A stretch of 46,722 nt of DNA from Anaerolineales bacterium (GCA_016927315.1 JAFGMV010000081.1:1-46722), one strand, 5' to 3'; counted from the stretch's first letter, positions 32,425-41,707 are shown. Notes: a model not told the origin generated them from the letters alone. Numbers and translations: made by a program.

Positions 32425-33495
32425 TCACTCCTGGTAAGAAACGCGGATACCTTCACCCTTGACCGCTTTACCGATTACCCAGGCGGGCTGGTCGGCTTTG
32501 CCAGCGCGGGCCAGGAATTTATCCAGTCGGTCCTGGGGAACGCCAAGCAGCAATCCACCACTGGTCTGCGGGTCATATAGCAGCATTTGGCGGGTCTCAT
32601 CAAGACCTTTAAACTGAATGTGTTTTCCGTAATATTGGGCGTTATCGAATGCGCCGCCCGGGAAAGCCCACAGGTCTGCGTAGGCGAAGGCGCCCTGGAC
32701 GAAGGGGACCAGTGCATAGTCAAAATGCAGGGCGACCTTCGAAGCCTGGGCCATTTCTAATGCATGCCCAAGCAGGCTATAACCGGTCACATCCGTTCCA
32801 GCGATAAGCCCAAATTCAAGGGCCAGCGTTGCTGCGGTCTTATTCAGGCGTGTCATCCAGCTAACGACTTCTTTCACATGCGCGGGGTCGGCTTTTTCCT
32901 GTTTGAGGGCCGTGGTAGTTACCCCAAAGCCCAGTGGTTTGGTTAGGACCAGGGCATCCCCTGGGGACAATCCACCCTTCGAGAGCATCTTTTCGGTTTC
33001 GACGAAGCCAAGGGCAACCAGGCCGTATTTGGGTTCCTTGTCCTGGATTGTATGCCCGCCAGCAATCACCACACCAGCCTGTTTGGCGATCTCTGCGCCG
33101 CCGCGCAGTATCTCACTGGAGACCTCTGCTGGCAAGTCTGGGGGCAGGGCGGCTATATTGAGGGCCAGGAAGGGCATACCGCCCATTGCATACACATCTG
33201 ACAGACTGTTGGCAGCCGCGATAGCGCCATATTCGAAGGGATCATCCACAACCGGGGTGAAGAAATCGGTGGTGACCACCAGGGAGCGTTTTTCATCGAT
33301 CCGCCAGACTGCCGCGTCGTCAGGACCCGCAAGCCCGACCAGAAGATCAGGATAATCCTGTGGGTTATATAAATCTTGAATGGGACGCAGAACCTGCGCC
33401 AGCGTCTCCGCCTTTAGCTTCGAAGCTCAACCGGCGCAGTTTGACAGGCTGGTCAATCTAATCTGGCGTCCTGAAGGAGCGGCTTTTTCAGTCAT
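32425..33495 (-). CDS. selD: Selenide, water dikinase, selenocysteine form (in-frame UGA)
   Basis: 356 residues if the TGA at 33427-33429 (codon 23) is read as selenocysteine. Upstream of the obvious open frame the same frame continues to an ATG at 33495 behind AGGA, giving MTEKAAPSG to LTSLSNCAGUASK. U23 and K26 fall exactly on the catalytic Cys17 and Lys20 of E. coli SelD (GCGCK). The next conserved parts follow: LLVGLAGPDDAAVWRID, VVTTDFFTPVVDD, ANSLSDVYAMGG, IAGGHTI, GTDVTGYSLLGHALE and DPQTSGGLLLGV. SelD makes selenophosphate from selenide and ATP for Sec-tRNA synthesis and so needs the product of its own pathway. Confidence 0.9.
33394..33439 (-). promoter_or_regulatory. Predicted SECIS hairpin in selD
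   Basis: On the mRNA, CUGCGCCGGU (33439-33430) pairs with GCUGGCGCAG (33403-33394) in a 10-bp stem with wobbles; the UGA lies immediately inside. A second short stem CUUCG/CGGAG carries an apical loop AAGCUAAAGG containing GG. Position at the UGA and the two-part stem agree with bacterial SECIS elements that recruit SelB. The alternative inner stem AGCUU-CG-AAGCU is also possible. Confidence 0.6.
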
Positions 33496-33522
33496 TGTTT
33501 TCCTGTGAATTGAAGTGAAGAG

Positions 33523-33542
33523 GGGACAGGCAGTCCTGTCCC
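33523..33542 (-). terminator. Hairpin between the SPFH and selD genes
   Basis: GGGACAGG and CCTGTCCC form a perfect 8-bp stem with a 4-base loop, 16 bp after the SPFH stop. On the minus strand it is followed by a C/T-rich tail (CCTCTTCACTTC), not a clean U-run, so read-through into selD is likely. Confidence 0.35.
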
Positions 33543-33558
33543 TTGGTATGTACAATTG

Positions 33559-34572
33559 TTACGGTGTAGGTGTGGGCAGCGGCAGCAGGAAGGGGTTGTC
33601 GTTCGGGACAAGCATCACATCGATATTGGAAGCAAGATTCTGGATATATTCGTAAGTCAGCAGGTCGGGGTTGGTTTTGAGAACATTAGCGATCAGTTGC
33701 AGCGCTTTGGCCTCAGCTTCAGCCTGGATCAGGCGGGCCTGGGCATCACCCTGGGCAGCGATTACTGCGGCATCAGCCTGCCCCTGGGCTACCTGGCGGG
33801 CCTGCTCCGCTTCCTGTTTCTTCGATTCGACCACAAACTTGGCCTGCAAGGCCTGCTGTTCGGCGATCTGTTTCTGTTCGACCGAATTGGCGTATTCAGC
33901 CGAGAAGGTGATATTGCGCAGCACGAAATCTACCAGGATCAGGCCGTTCTCACTTAATTTTTTCTCCAGGGTGGTGCGGATATTTGCGACCATATTGGCG
34001 CGTTCCGTACTGACCACCTGGTCTACCCGGTATTGCGAAACAGAATCACGAATAATACCGCGAGACTGTGCCCGCACCAGGTCATTTTCGTAACGATCCT
34101 GCCAGTTAATGTGTACATATATGATCTTATTGGGGTCAACGGTGAAGATGACCGAAGCATCCACATAGATCTCCTGGCCGTCCGCAGTCCGGGCGGCGAC
34201 AGAGTCGTCCCCGGCGATTTTCCCTTCGGAAGACGAGATCGACATTGTATACGTCTGTTTTGAGATGGGATAGATTTTTACATTTTCAGCAAAAGGAATC
34301 ACCCAGCGCAAGCCGGGCTGTAAGGCAAGCTCTCGATAGCCTTTTTCAGCAAAGGCGGAGATCACGATGCCCCGTTCTTGCGGCTGAATGAAGACCAAAC
34401 CGGCGCTAACTGTCGACAGGATGATCGCCAGGATGAGGATACCCAAGATTGCAGAGATTAAACCTTTTACCGGTCTTTGGCGGGCGGCTCTGGTGACAAC
34501 CAAGACAACCAGACTGAGAGCAGCAAGCCAACTGACAGAAGAAATTATTCTCATTAAATTTGCGATATTCAT
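33559..34572 (-). CDS. Prohibitin-like SPFH (band 7) membrane protein
   Basis: 337 residues. Two N-terminal helices (about 12-27 and 38-62), then the SPFH domain (VFIQPQERGIVISAFAEKGYR to VDFVLRNITFS), and a long Ala/Gln/Glu-rich coiled coil (VEQKQIAEQQALQAKFVV and on, about 235-300), ending in a PLPTPTP tail. Such proteins form oligomeric membrane scaffolds. GGAGG is 7-8 bases before the ATG. Upstream of selD in the same direction. Confidence 0.85.
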   Translation of the reverse strand: MNIANLMRIISSVSWLAALSLVVLVVTRAARQRPVKGLISAILGILILAIILSTVSAGLVFIQPQERGIVISAFAEKGYRELALQPGLRWVIPFAENVKIYPISKQTYTMSISSSEGKIAGDDSVAARTADGQEIYVDASVIFTVDPNKIIYVHINWQDRYENDLVRAQSRGIIRDSVSQYRVDQVVSTERANMVANIRTTLEKKLSENGLILVDFVLRNITFSAEYANSVEQKQIAEQQALQAKFVVESKKQEAEQARQVAQGQADAAVIAAQGDAQARLIQAEAEAKALQLIANVLKTNPDLLTYEYIQNLASNIDVMLVPNDNPFLLPLPTPTP

Positions 34573-34814
34573 ACGCTATTCCTCCTTCGAATAGGTACCG
34601 ATGATTTTCATTATTATAACGTGAAGTATTGATGAATATGTAACTGCGGGTAATTTCTATAAGGGTATCATGAACGCTTTTTCCTGTAATTTATTATTTT
34701 CATGGGAAACTCATAAGAGAATACAGTGACTAACATCAGTTCTTCGTGTTTTATTAATCGACTCCAGTTGTTTTGGAAAAAAACGGTGCTGGAAATATTA
34801 TGATAGGAGTACAC

Positions 34815-36992
34815 TTGAAAAACCCTGCCATGATCCAGAAAATGAAGGTTGCACACAGGAAACTTGTTGAGTATGCCTATGAGCTTCGGCCGGTCGAGCG
34901 CGGGTACGCCAATCGTACCCTTTATATTAACCTGTCTAAAAATATCGTCCGTGAGAAGCCGGTAACCAGTCAAATGAAAGAGATTTTTACCGGCGGGCGA
35001 GGTTTCGCGTTGAAACTGCTCTGGGATGCGGTTACCCCTGCAACGAAGTGGAATGATCCAGATAATGAACTGGTATTTGCCAATGGTCCGATCTGTGGGA
35101 TCACTGCCTATCCCGGAACCGGTAAGGTCACGGTTGTGACGCTCAGTCCACTGACCGAAAATGTGATCGATTCGAATGCCGGGGGGTATTTTGCACCGTA
35201 CCTGAAATTCGCCGGCTTTGATGCTTTGGAAATCCAGGGCAAGGCCGCCGAAGATGTTATTGTCTTTATTGATGGTGATACCGGTAGGGTAACCATTGAG
35301 ACGGCGCCGTTGGAACAAGTCGATTCCCACCTGATTGCCAACCAACTAACTGTGATGTACGGAGAAGGAGATGAGAGGTCAAAACGCGGCATCGCGGTAC
35401 TGTCTGCCGGGCAGGCGGCCGAAAACATACGCTTTGCCCTGATCAATTCCAGTTGGTATGATGTTCGCCGCAAGGAAATCCGACTCAAACAGGCCGGGCG
35501 GGGAGGGGCCGGCCGTGTCTTCAGGGATAAGAGGCTCAAAGCGATTGTGGTCCGTTGCACGGATATGGGAGGAGACAAAAATGGTGTGGCCGATATGGAA
35601 CTCATCCGGAAGGCCGGACGGCGAATCAATAAAGAGATCACCGAACTGGATGATATCCAGAACCAGATGCGTAAAGTCGGTACGGCTTATATCGTGGAGA
35701 TCATGGACCATTTCAACCTGCTGCCGGTACATAACTTTCGTTATGGTTCTCATCCGGATACCTACAAGATCGATTCAAAAGTTTGGAAAGAAAGCTTCAC
35801 CCAGGGCATGCCGGATGGCTGCTGGCTGGGGTGTGGTATGTCTTGCTCCCATGCTGTGGACCAGTTTCCGGTATTGACCGGTCCCTATGCCGGCACCCGG
35901 GTACTCGTAGATGGTCCGGAGTATGAGAATGCAGCCGGACTGGGCGCCAACATCGGTAACTTCGATCCTCAGAAGATCCTGGAATTAAATTTTTACTGCG
36001 ATACCTATGGCGTCGATACCATCTCTTTTGCGAACAGTGTAGCTTTTGCAATGGAATGTTACGAAGAAGGCATTCTGAAAGAGGAACTTACCGGCGGACT
36101 GCAGCTCAACTTCGGGAACGGAGAAGCTGCACTGGAATTGTTGCATCAGATGGCAGACGGTGAAGGTTTTGGGGTAATTGTAGGCCAGGGGGTTCGTTTC
36201 ATGAAAAATTACTTTGTACAGACCTTTGGCGCTGACCTTGATTTTCTAAATGATATCGGTATGGAGATCAAGGGGATGGAAATCTCCGAATACGGCACAA
36301 AAGAGTCGCTTGCTCAGCAAGGTGGCTATGGCTTATCGACCAAAGGAGCGCAGCATGATGAAGCCTGGTTGATCTCGATGGACCAGATCCAGAAACAGCT
36401 GCCGACATTTGAAGACAAAGCAGAAGCGTTGCATTACTTTCCAATGTGGCGAACCTGGTTCAGTCTACATGGATTGTGCAAACTGCCGTGGAACGATATA
36501 ACACCAGAGAACAACAAGGACACCGCAGAACCTGCCAAAGTACCTGAACATGTAGATAACTATACTATGATCCATGAAGGGGTTACAGGTAAGCCAACTA
36601 CTCCTGAAATGTTGATTGCCCAATCTGAACGGGTTTACAATTTTCAGAAGATCTTTGCCATGCGAATGGGGCGTATTGGGCGTGAGCATGATTACCCGCC
36701 ATACCGGGCTATGGGACCGGTAACCGTGGATGAGTACAAATCTCGCCAGGATCATTACGATGAACAACTGCGGGGACTGGTCAAAATCGAACCGGCAGGC
36801 TTGGCGATTGAAGAAAGGATCGCCGGGCTGCGTGATTACAGGCAGAAACAGTACGAACAACTACTTGATGCGGTGTATAAGCGCCGGGGTTGGGATACAA
36901 ACAGTGTTCCCATGACTGAAAAATTAGAAGAATTGGGGATAAATCTGCCTGAATTACTCGAAGTGATCGAAACTGCAAAATTACAAAAGTAA
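34815..36992 (+). CDS. Aldehyde:ferredoxin oxidoreductase family protein (tungsten/molybdenum bis-pterin enzyme)
   Basis: 725 residues. N-terminal AOR domain (YINLSKNIVREKP, TGGRGFALKLLWD, NELVFANGPICG, GKVTVVTLSP, GGYFAPYLKFAGFDAL), then AGQAAENIRFALIN and GRGGAGRVFRDKRLKAIVV; Fe-S ligand cysteines C336-x3-C340-x3-C344 (CWLGCGMSC) and the late Cys in LHGLCKLPW. These enzymes oxidise aldehydes, or reduce acids, with ferredoxin. The C-x3-C-x3-C spacing differs from the C-x2-C-x3-C of the classic AOR. About 30 extra residues precede the first conserved strand. I prefer the TTG at 34815, 5 bases after AGGAG; an ATG at 34800 is the alternative. Single gene. Confidence 0.8.
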   Translation: MKNPAMIQKMKVAHRKLVEYAYELRPVERGYANRTLYINLSKNIVREKPVTSQMKEIFTGGRGFALKLLWDAVTPATKWNDPDNELVFANGPICGITAYPGTGKVTVVTLSPLTENVIDSNAGGYFAPYLKFAGFDALEIQGKAAEDVIVFIDGDTGRVTIETAPLEQVDSHLIANQLTVMYGEGDERSKRGIAVLSAGQAAENIRFALINSSWYDVRRKEIRLKQAGRGGAGRVFRDKRLKAIVVRCTDMGGDKNGVADMELIRKAGRRINKEITELDDIQNQMRKVGTAYIVEIMDHFNLLPVHNFRYGSHPDTYKIDSKVWKESFTQGMPDGCWLGCGMSCSHAVDQFPVLTGPYAGTRVLVDGPEYENAAGLGANIGNFDPQKILELNFYCDTYGVDTISFANSVAFAMECYEEGILKEELTGGLQLNFGNGEAALELLHQMADGEGFGVIVGQGVRFMKNYFVQTFGADLDFLNDIGMEIKGMEISEYGTKESLAQQGGYGLSTKGAQHDEAWLISMDQIQKQLPTFEDKAEALHYFPMWRTWFSLHGLCKLPWNDITPENNKDTAEPAKVPEHVDNYTMIHEGVTGKPTTPEMLIAQSERVYNFQKIFAMRMGRIGREHDYPPYRAMGPVTVDEYKSRQDHYDEQLRGLVKIEPAGLAIEERIAGLRDYRQKQYEQLLDAVYKRRGWDTNSVPMTEKLEELGINLPELLEVIETAKLQK

Positions 36993-37018
36993 GTCAGTCC
37001 GGATGATATAATATTTTT

Positions 37019-37870
37019 ATGAAGCTAACTGCCTGTATTCGGAAACATATCACCATCTGGAAACGGGCTTTTCGAAAAACTTTTGGGATTGACACCACCC
37101 TGGGGGCTTCGGGGATTGCCTTTTTTTCCCTGTTTTCACTGTTTCCACTGCTCTTGCTGATCATTGCAGTATCCAGCTTGTGGTTTGACTCACAATGGGT
37201 CAAAGCAGAGATCGTCAACCAGGTCGATTTTATTATTCCGGGTTTTTCCAAGCTGTTGGGTACCAACCTTGAAAAGGTGATCAAAACACGCGGGTCGGTA
37301 ACCCAATTTGCGAGCCTAATCCTGATCTGGTCTGGTTCTTCGCTTTTCAGTGTTATGGCCCGCACCCTCGATTTGATCTGGAATGACCAGGAAGCACGCA
37401 CCGGTTTCCGCTACCGGGGGTTATCGCTGTTGTTTGTTTTAGGCCTGAGTATCTTGGTATTACCCATCCTGTTCGTTGCCTCGACTGTAATTCCCATTAT
37501 CCGCTATTATGAACCCGATTTTGTGCCTCGTTTGTATTCACTGCTGTCGCCATTGGTCTCGACCCTGATCGGCTGCCTGTTGTTTGGCCTGCTATACCGC
37601 CTGGTGCCCAGGAACAGGCCGCTGTGGCGTGATGTCCTGCCGGGGGCAATCACCTGTGGTATTTTGTGGGAACTGGCCAAACGCGGGTTTCAACTGTACA
37701 CGTCCAGCTACCTGACCACCTCGAATCTGGTGTATGGGTCAGTTGCCACGATTACGGCTTTCCTGACTTGGGTGTACCTTAGTGGGTTGATTTTCTTTTT
37801 TGGCGCTTATCTCAGTAAAGGATACAGAAACTACCGGTGTGCAAAAGTTCGAAGAGAAAGCAGTGATTGA
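37019..37870 (+). CDS. YihY/BrkB-family membrane protein
   Basis: 283 residues with six helices. Typical features: an N-terminal GASGIAFFSLFSLFPLLLLIIAVSS segment, SVMARTLDLIWN, a GLLYRLVPRNRPLWRDVLPGAITCGILWELAKRGFQLY stretch (key Y-R-L-x-P, W-x-D-x-x-P-G, W-E-L-x-K) and the end LTWVYLSGLIFFFGAYLSKGY. Function not established; the 'RNase BN' name formerly used is wrong. It starts 26 bp after the AOR stop and may be co-transcribed with it. Confidence 0.85.
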   Translation: MKLTACIRKHITIWKRAFRKTFGIDTTLGASGIAFFSLFSLFPLLLLIIAVSSLWFDSQWVKAEIVNQVDFIIPGFSKLLGTNLEKVIKTRGSVTQFASLILIWSGSSLFSVMARTLDLIWNDQEARTGFRYRGLSLLFVLGLSILVLPILFVASTVIPIIRYYEPDFVPRLYSLLSPLVSTLIGCLLFGLLYRLVPRNRPLWRDVLPGAITCGILWELAKRGFQLYTSSYLTTSNLVYGSVATITAFLTWVYLSGLIFFFGAYLSKGYRNYRCAKVRRESSD

Positions 37871-37962
37871 TCCCCCAGGCTTCACTATTTACAGAAGAGA
37901 CACTTCGAATCAAAAAAGAGACCGATAAAACGGCCTCTTTTCTATCCGATGGGGAAGTTTTC

Positions 37963-38907
37963 CTAATACCAGATACGGAAGGAAGAAGAGGTTACTCCTG
38001 TCAGTACTTGTGTCGCGGTCGGGAAGGCTGCCTGGACGTCAATGTAGATCACTTTGCCATGGGGCTGCCCGATAATGGGCAGCGGCAGAATCCCGATCCC
38101 GTTGTTGTCTGTCACAAAGTTGAGGCTCTCGTTGCGGCCATCGGGCCAGTGTACAATGACATTCCCGGTGGCGCCAGCAACAGGTGTGAGGTTCTGGTTC
38201 TGGACGATCACGAAGATTAGCTGTTCATCATTGGGCTGAGTGACAGCCTTCCAGACAAATCCCCGCACTTTGAGTGAGAGGGTTTCCGGAACGATGTTCA
38301 GGTTGAGGGGTTTGACCGGTTCGAGGTAAACCGGGTCTTCTCCGAGCTGGTCGAAATAGATCCTGCCCAGGTCTGCAACCACAACCTGCTGACCTTCAGG
38401 CATCCAGGGACGCCATTCGAGACGGGCATTCTCAAAATACTGGACGATCAGGTCGTCGTGATATTCAAAGTTCGAGATCGGGTTGCCGAAAAGGGAGGCT
38501 CCCCCATTTTTTTCGTAGAATACCAGAAAGTCATAGCAAACAGACCGGCCTGAGGCTTGAAAATAGCGGCAGGCCAGTGGGTTATAGGCGTTTATTCCGC
38601 TGCCGGGGAGGTAGCTGTTCAGTCCAAGGGGGGTCAGTTTCACGCCCCCAAGAGAATTTTTCTCAAAGCGAGCGCGTTGAAAATACTGGACGACCTTTCC
38701 ATCTATGCTAGTGAACTCTTCGGTGACCGGATATCCATACACCAGCACCGGTTCTTCGACCTGGTAATAGAAATCCAGGAAAGTCCCCGCCAGATTGTGT
38801 CCCGTCTCGTCAAAAAATTCAGATCGGATTTCCTGCGCCTGAACGATTGTGATTGAAGATAACAGTACGCAGAAAACAATACCAAAAACACGCCATGTGC
38901 TCTTCAT
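37963..38907 (-). CDS. Secreted protein with LGFP-like 'YFxRARFE' repeats
   Basis: 314 residues from the ATG at 38907. A signal peptide (MKSTWRVFGIVFCVLLSSIT, cleavage near VQA-Q) is followed by two repeats: YGYPVTEEFTSIDGKVVQYFQRARFE and FGNPISNFEYHDDLIVQYFENARLEW (key G-x-P-x, VQYF and AR-x-E), as in LGFP-type wall-binding repeats of Chloroflexi surface proteins, then a C-terminal beta-rich domain (LSLKVRGFVWKAVTQPNDEQL). Likely extracellular; substrate unknown. Single gene. Confidence 0.7.
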   Translation of the reverse strand: MKSTWRVFGIVFCVLLSSITIVQAQEIRSEFFDETGHNLAGTFLDFYYQVEEPVLVYGYPVTEEFTSIDGKVVQYFQRARFEKNSLGGVKLTPLGLNSYLPGSGINAYNPLACRYFQASGRSVCYDFLVFYEKNGGASLFGNPISNFEYHDDLIVQYFENARLEWRPWMPEGQQVVVADLGRIYFDQLGEDPVYLEPVKPLNLNIVPETLSLKVRGFVWKAVTQPNDEQLIFVIVQNQNLTPVAGATGNVIVHWPDGRNESLNFVTDNNGIGILPLPIIGQPHGKVIYIDVQAAFPTATQVLTGVTSSSFRIWY

Positions 38908-39059
38908 TGCGTTAATATTATACACACATTAAAATCTTTATGCAATCAGGAAAATTATGGTTTTACATCAGTTTCCAGGCTGATCAAACCTCATAGGCCA
39001 GGCAGGCTGCTTCCGCGGAAGCTGCCTTTGTGTCTGGCTCTCCAGTTGGATATTCGATG

Positions 39060-40172
39060 CTATCGACAAGCAAGTAGGGCAGCGACGATCCGTCCGGCGG
39101 CCTGACCGTCTCCGAAGGGATTGGCGGCCTGTGACATAGCCTGGTAGGCCGCAGGTGAATCGAGCAGGTTGACGGCTTCAGTAACGATTCGGGCGGCGTC
39201 GGTCCCGACCAATTTCAACGTCCCGGCCTCCACTCCTTCTGGGCGTTCGGTGACTTCCCGGAGTACCAGGGTGGGGACTCCGAAGGCCGGGGCTTCTTCC
39301 TGGATGCCTCCAGAATCGGTCAATACCAGTGCGGCGTGCTTTTGCATGTGTACCAGCGGCAGATAATCCTGGGGGGGCAGCAGGGTGATATGCGGTACCC
39401 CATCCAGCAGGCGGTAGACGGGTTCCTGTACATTAGGGTTCAGGTGCACCGGGTAGACCAGTTCCAGGTCGCCGCGGGCAGCCAGTCGGCTGAAGGCGGC
39501 GCAGATCTGTTCGAGCGGACGGCCAAAATTCTCACGACGATGGACAGTCACCAAGACCAGGCGTTTCTCCCCTGCTGTGATCCCCAATCGCGACAGCAGG
39601 GTAGTGAGTTCTGCCGGTTCCGGCTGCCCGGCGACCCTGTGCAGGGCATCGATAACCGGATTGCCAGTGACCTTGATGCTTGCATCCGGAATACCTTCTT
39701 TCAACAGGTTTTGGCGGGACCAATCGGTAGGGGCGAAATGCAGGTCGGCGGTGACGCCGGCAATGCGGCGGTTGATCTCCTCCGGAAAGGGGGCGTATTT
39801 GTTGTGGGTGCGCAGACCGGCTTCGACATGGCCGAAACGGATTTTGTGGTAGTAGGCCAGCAGGGAAGTGATCGCCACGGTGGTGGTGTCCCCCTGGGCC
39901 AGGATCCAATCCGGTTTGAGGTCCGACAGGATGGGGTCGAGGTTCGTAAGAATTGCGGCGCTGAGCTGGGCCAGGGACTGGTCGGGCCGCATCAGGTCCA
40001 GGTCGATGTCGGGGGTGATGTCGAACAGGTCCAGTACCTGGTCGAGCATCTGGCGGTGCTGGGCCGTGACACATACCCGTGAGTCGATGCCGGGAGTGTT
40101 GGCCAGCTCCCGAACGACCGGGGCCATCTTGACGGCTTCCGGGCGGGTCCCGAAGACCGACAGTACTTTCAT
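39060..40172 (-). CDS. wecB: UDP-N-acetylglucosamine 2-epimerase (non-hydrolysing)
   Basis: 370 residues. Family motifs: VFGTRPEAVKMAPVV at 6-20, AQGDTTTVA, GHVEAGLRT, ERINRRIAG-like EEINRRIAGVTADLHFAPT, VHRRENFG, DSGGIQEEAPAFGVPTLVLR and ERPEGVEAGT. It converts UDP-GlcNAc to UDP-ManNAc in the cytosol. Its ATG overlaps the wecC stop (4 bp), so translation is coupled. The next step is done by WecC. Confidence 0.93.
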   Translation of the reverse strand: MKVLSVFGTRPEAVKMAPVVRELANTPGIDSRVCVTAQHRQMLDQVLDLFDITPDIDLDLMRPDQSLAQLSAAILTNLDPILSDLKPDWILAQGDTTTVAITSLLAYYHKIRFGHVEAGLRTHNKYAPFPEEINRRIAGVTADLHFAPTDWSRQNLLKEGIPDASIKVTGNPVIDALHRVAGQPEPAELTTLLSRLGITAGEKRLVLVTVHRRENFGRPLEQICAAFSRLAARGDLELVYPVHLNPNVQEPVYRLLDGVPHITLLPPQDYLPLVHMQKHAALVLTDSGGIQEEAPAFGVPTLVLREVTERPEGVEAGTLKLVGTDAARIVTEAVNLLDSPAAYQAMSQAANPFGDGQAAGRIVAALLACR

Positions 40173-41476
40173 TCCTGGTTATCCCCCAGGCGGAAGATGC
40201 GAAAGCCGGCTGTTTCCCAATCGCCGGCCGGAAGGCCATTGACTGTGTCGATGATGACTTTCAGACCGGACAGATCCCGGATGCCGGGCGGGTCCAGTCG
40301 CCGGAATTGGGTATGGTTGACCAGCAGCAGCAGGGCATCGGCTCCTTCCAGGGCAGTGGGGAGGTCAGGAGTCAGGGTCAACCCGGGCAGGTCTGCTTCC
40401 GGTTTGAAGGGTTCGTAACAATGGACTTGGGCGCCGGCTGCGGCCAGCAGGCGGGCGGTCTCCACGGCCGGGCTCTCGCGCAGATCGTCTACGTCAGGTT
40501 TGTAAGACAAGCCCAGGGCGGCAATGCACTTGCCCTCCAGGGTTCCCAGGGCGCGCTGCACCAGGTCGACCACGAATCCCGGCTGTGAATCATTGACCCG
40601 CCGGGCGGTCTGGATCAGGGGGGTCAGTTCCGGGGCGCTTTCGACCAGGAACCAGGGATCGACGCTGATACAGTGTCCGCCGACGCCGGGGCCGGGGGTC
40701 AGGATGTCGATGCGGGGGTGCAGGTTGGCCAGCCGGATGGCTTCCCAGATGTTGGTGCCAAAGCGGTCGGCCAGCCGGGCGAACTCGTTGGCAATGGCGA
40801 TGTTGATATCGCGGGTGGTGTTCTCCATCAATTTGACCATCTCAGCTGTAGTGGCATCGGTCAGGTGGATCTCCCCTTTGACGAAAGTGGCATACAGATC
40901 ACGGCCGGCCTGGGCCGATTCGGGCGTGATGCCGCCGACCACACGTGCATTCTCGATCAGTTCGCGCAGGATCTGCCCGGGAAGCACACGCTCGGGGGAG
41001 TAGCACAGGTAGAAGTCCTGTCCGGTTTTGAGACCGGATTTTTCGAGGATGGGGGCGACCAGGTCGATGGTGGTGCGGGGTGGGGAGGTCGATTCAAGGA
41101 CCACCAGGTTGCCTTTCTGCAGGTGGGGGACGATCGCTTCGGCAGCCGCGGTAACCGCTTTCATGTCGGCCTTTTTGTAGGGCAGCCCCTGGTATTCACC
41201 GGTCTGGTCATGCCGGAAGGGGGTCGGTACGGCGATGATGAAAGCTTCTGCCGGTTCGGGTTGTGGAGCGACCGTCAGGTTGCCGGACTTGAGCGCCGCT
41301 TCGACCACCGTTCGCAGACCGGGCTCGTACAGGTGCAGGCCGCCGTTCTGCAGGGTGCGGATGACTTGACGGTTGATGTCGACGCCGACGACCTGCAGGC
41401 CGTAGGCGGCGAATGTGCTGGCTGTGGGCAGGCCGATGTATCCCAGGCCGAGCACACAGATTTTGTTGAATTTCAC
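40169..41476 (-). CDS. wecC: UDP-N-acetyl-D-mannosamine dehydrogenase
   Basis: 435 residues from a GTG start at 41476 behind AGGAG (5 bases). NAD-binding VLGLGYIGLPTA, catalytic Lys region LMENTTRDINIAIANE, and catalytic Cys in GPGVGGHCISVDPWFLV; C-terminal ALGLSYKPDVDDLRESP. It oxidises UDP-ManNAc to UDP-ManNAcA, a building block of surface polysaccharides. The open frame runs much further upstream (to 41743), through the 11-bp repeat array and hairpin, but those residues are not part of the enzyme. Confidence 0.92.
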   Translation of the reverse strand: MKFNKICVLGLGYIGLPTASTFAAYGLQVVGVDINRQVIRTLQNGGLHLYEPGLRTVVEAALKSGNLTVAPQPEPAEAFIIAVPTPFRHDQTGEYQGLPYKKADMKAVTAAAEAIVPHLQKGNLVVLESTSPPRTTIDLVAPILEKSGLKTGQDFYLCYSPERVLPGQILRELIENARVVGGITPESAQAGRDLYATFVKGEIHLTDATTAEMVKLMENTTRDINIAIANEFARLADRFGTNIWEAIRLANLHPRIDILTPGPGVGGHCISVDPWFLVESAPELTPLIQTARRVNDSQPGFVVDLVQRALGTLEGKCIAALGLSYKPDVDDLRESPAVETARLLAAAGAQVHCYEPFKPEADLPGLTLTPDLPTALEGADALLLLVNHTQFRRLDPPGIRDLSGLKVIIDTVNGLPAGDWETAGFRIFRLGDNQE

Positions 41477-41566
41477 ATAGACTCCTGTTTGGAGGGTTTG
41501 GTTAATCGAGCCCTTATTATACAACCTTATGTCGCTACAAACAGTGGGCGGTGCTTCTCGGTGCGG

Positions 41567-41603
41567 TGAGACTTCCAGACAGCATCGCTGTCTGGAAGTC
41601 TCA
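41567..41603. promoter_or_regulatory. Perfect 17-bp hairpin upstream of wecC
   Basis: TGAGACTTCCAGACAGC and its exact complement GCTGTCTGGAAGTCTCA, separated by ATC. No T-run on either side. It lies 91 bp before the wecC start on the minus strand and would be a stable leader structure if transcription starts upstream. Confidence 0.6.
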
Positions 41604-41663
41604 TGATAGAAAGGAGAGCTGCGAGTGGTTAGCTGTGTTGCTTGCAGGAATATGGTACCGAGA

Positions 41664-41707
41664 ATATAGACAGGATATAGACAGGATATAGACAGGATAT
41701 AGACAGA
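41664..41707. repeat. Four 11-bp tandem repeats upstream of wecCB
   Basis: ATATAGACAGG is repeated three times exactly, followed by a fourth copy ending in A (ATATAGACAGA). The period is about one helical turn. It lies between the divergent wecCB and nfeD operons and could be an array of operator sites, or a slippage-prone microsatellite. Confidence 0.6.

Noticed and set aside
39336-41569. Long plus-strand frames opposite wecB and wecC (39336-40082 and 40673-41569)
   Set aside because: Gly/Asp/Val-rich antisense translations typical of a GC-biased third position; wecB and wecC carry all the catalytic motifs on the other strand.
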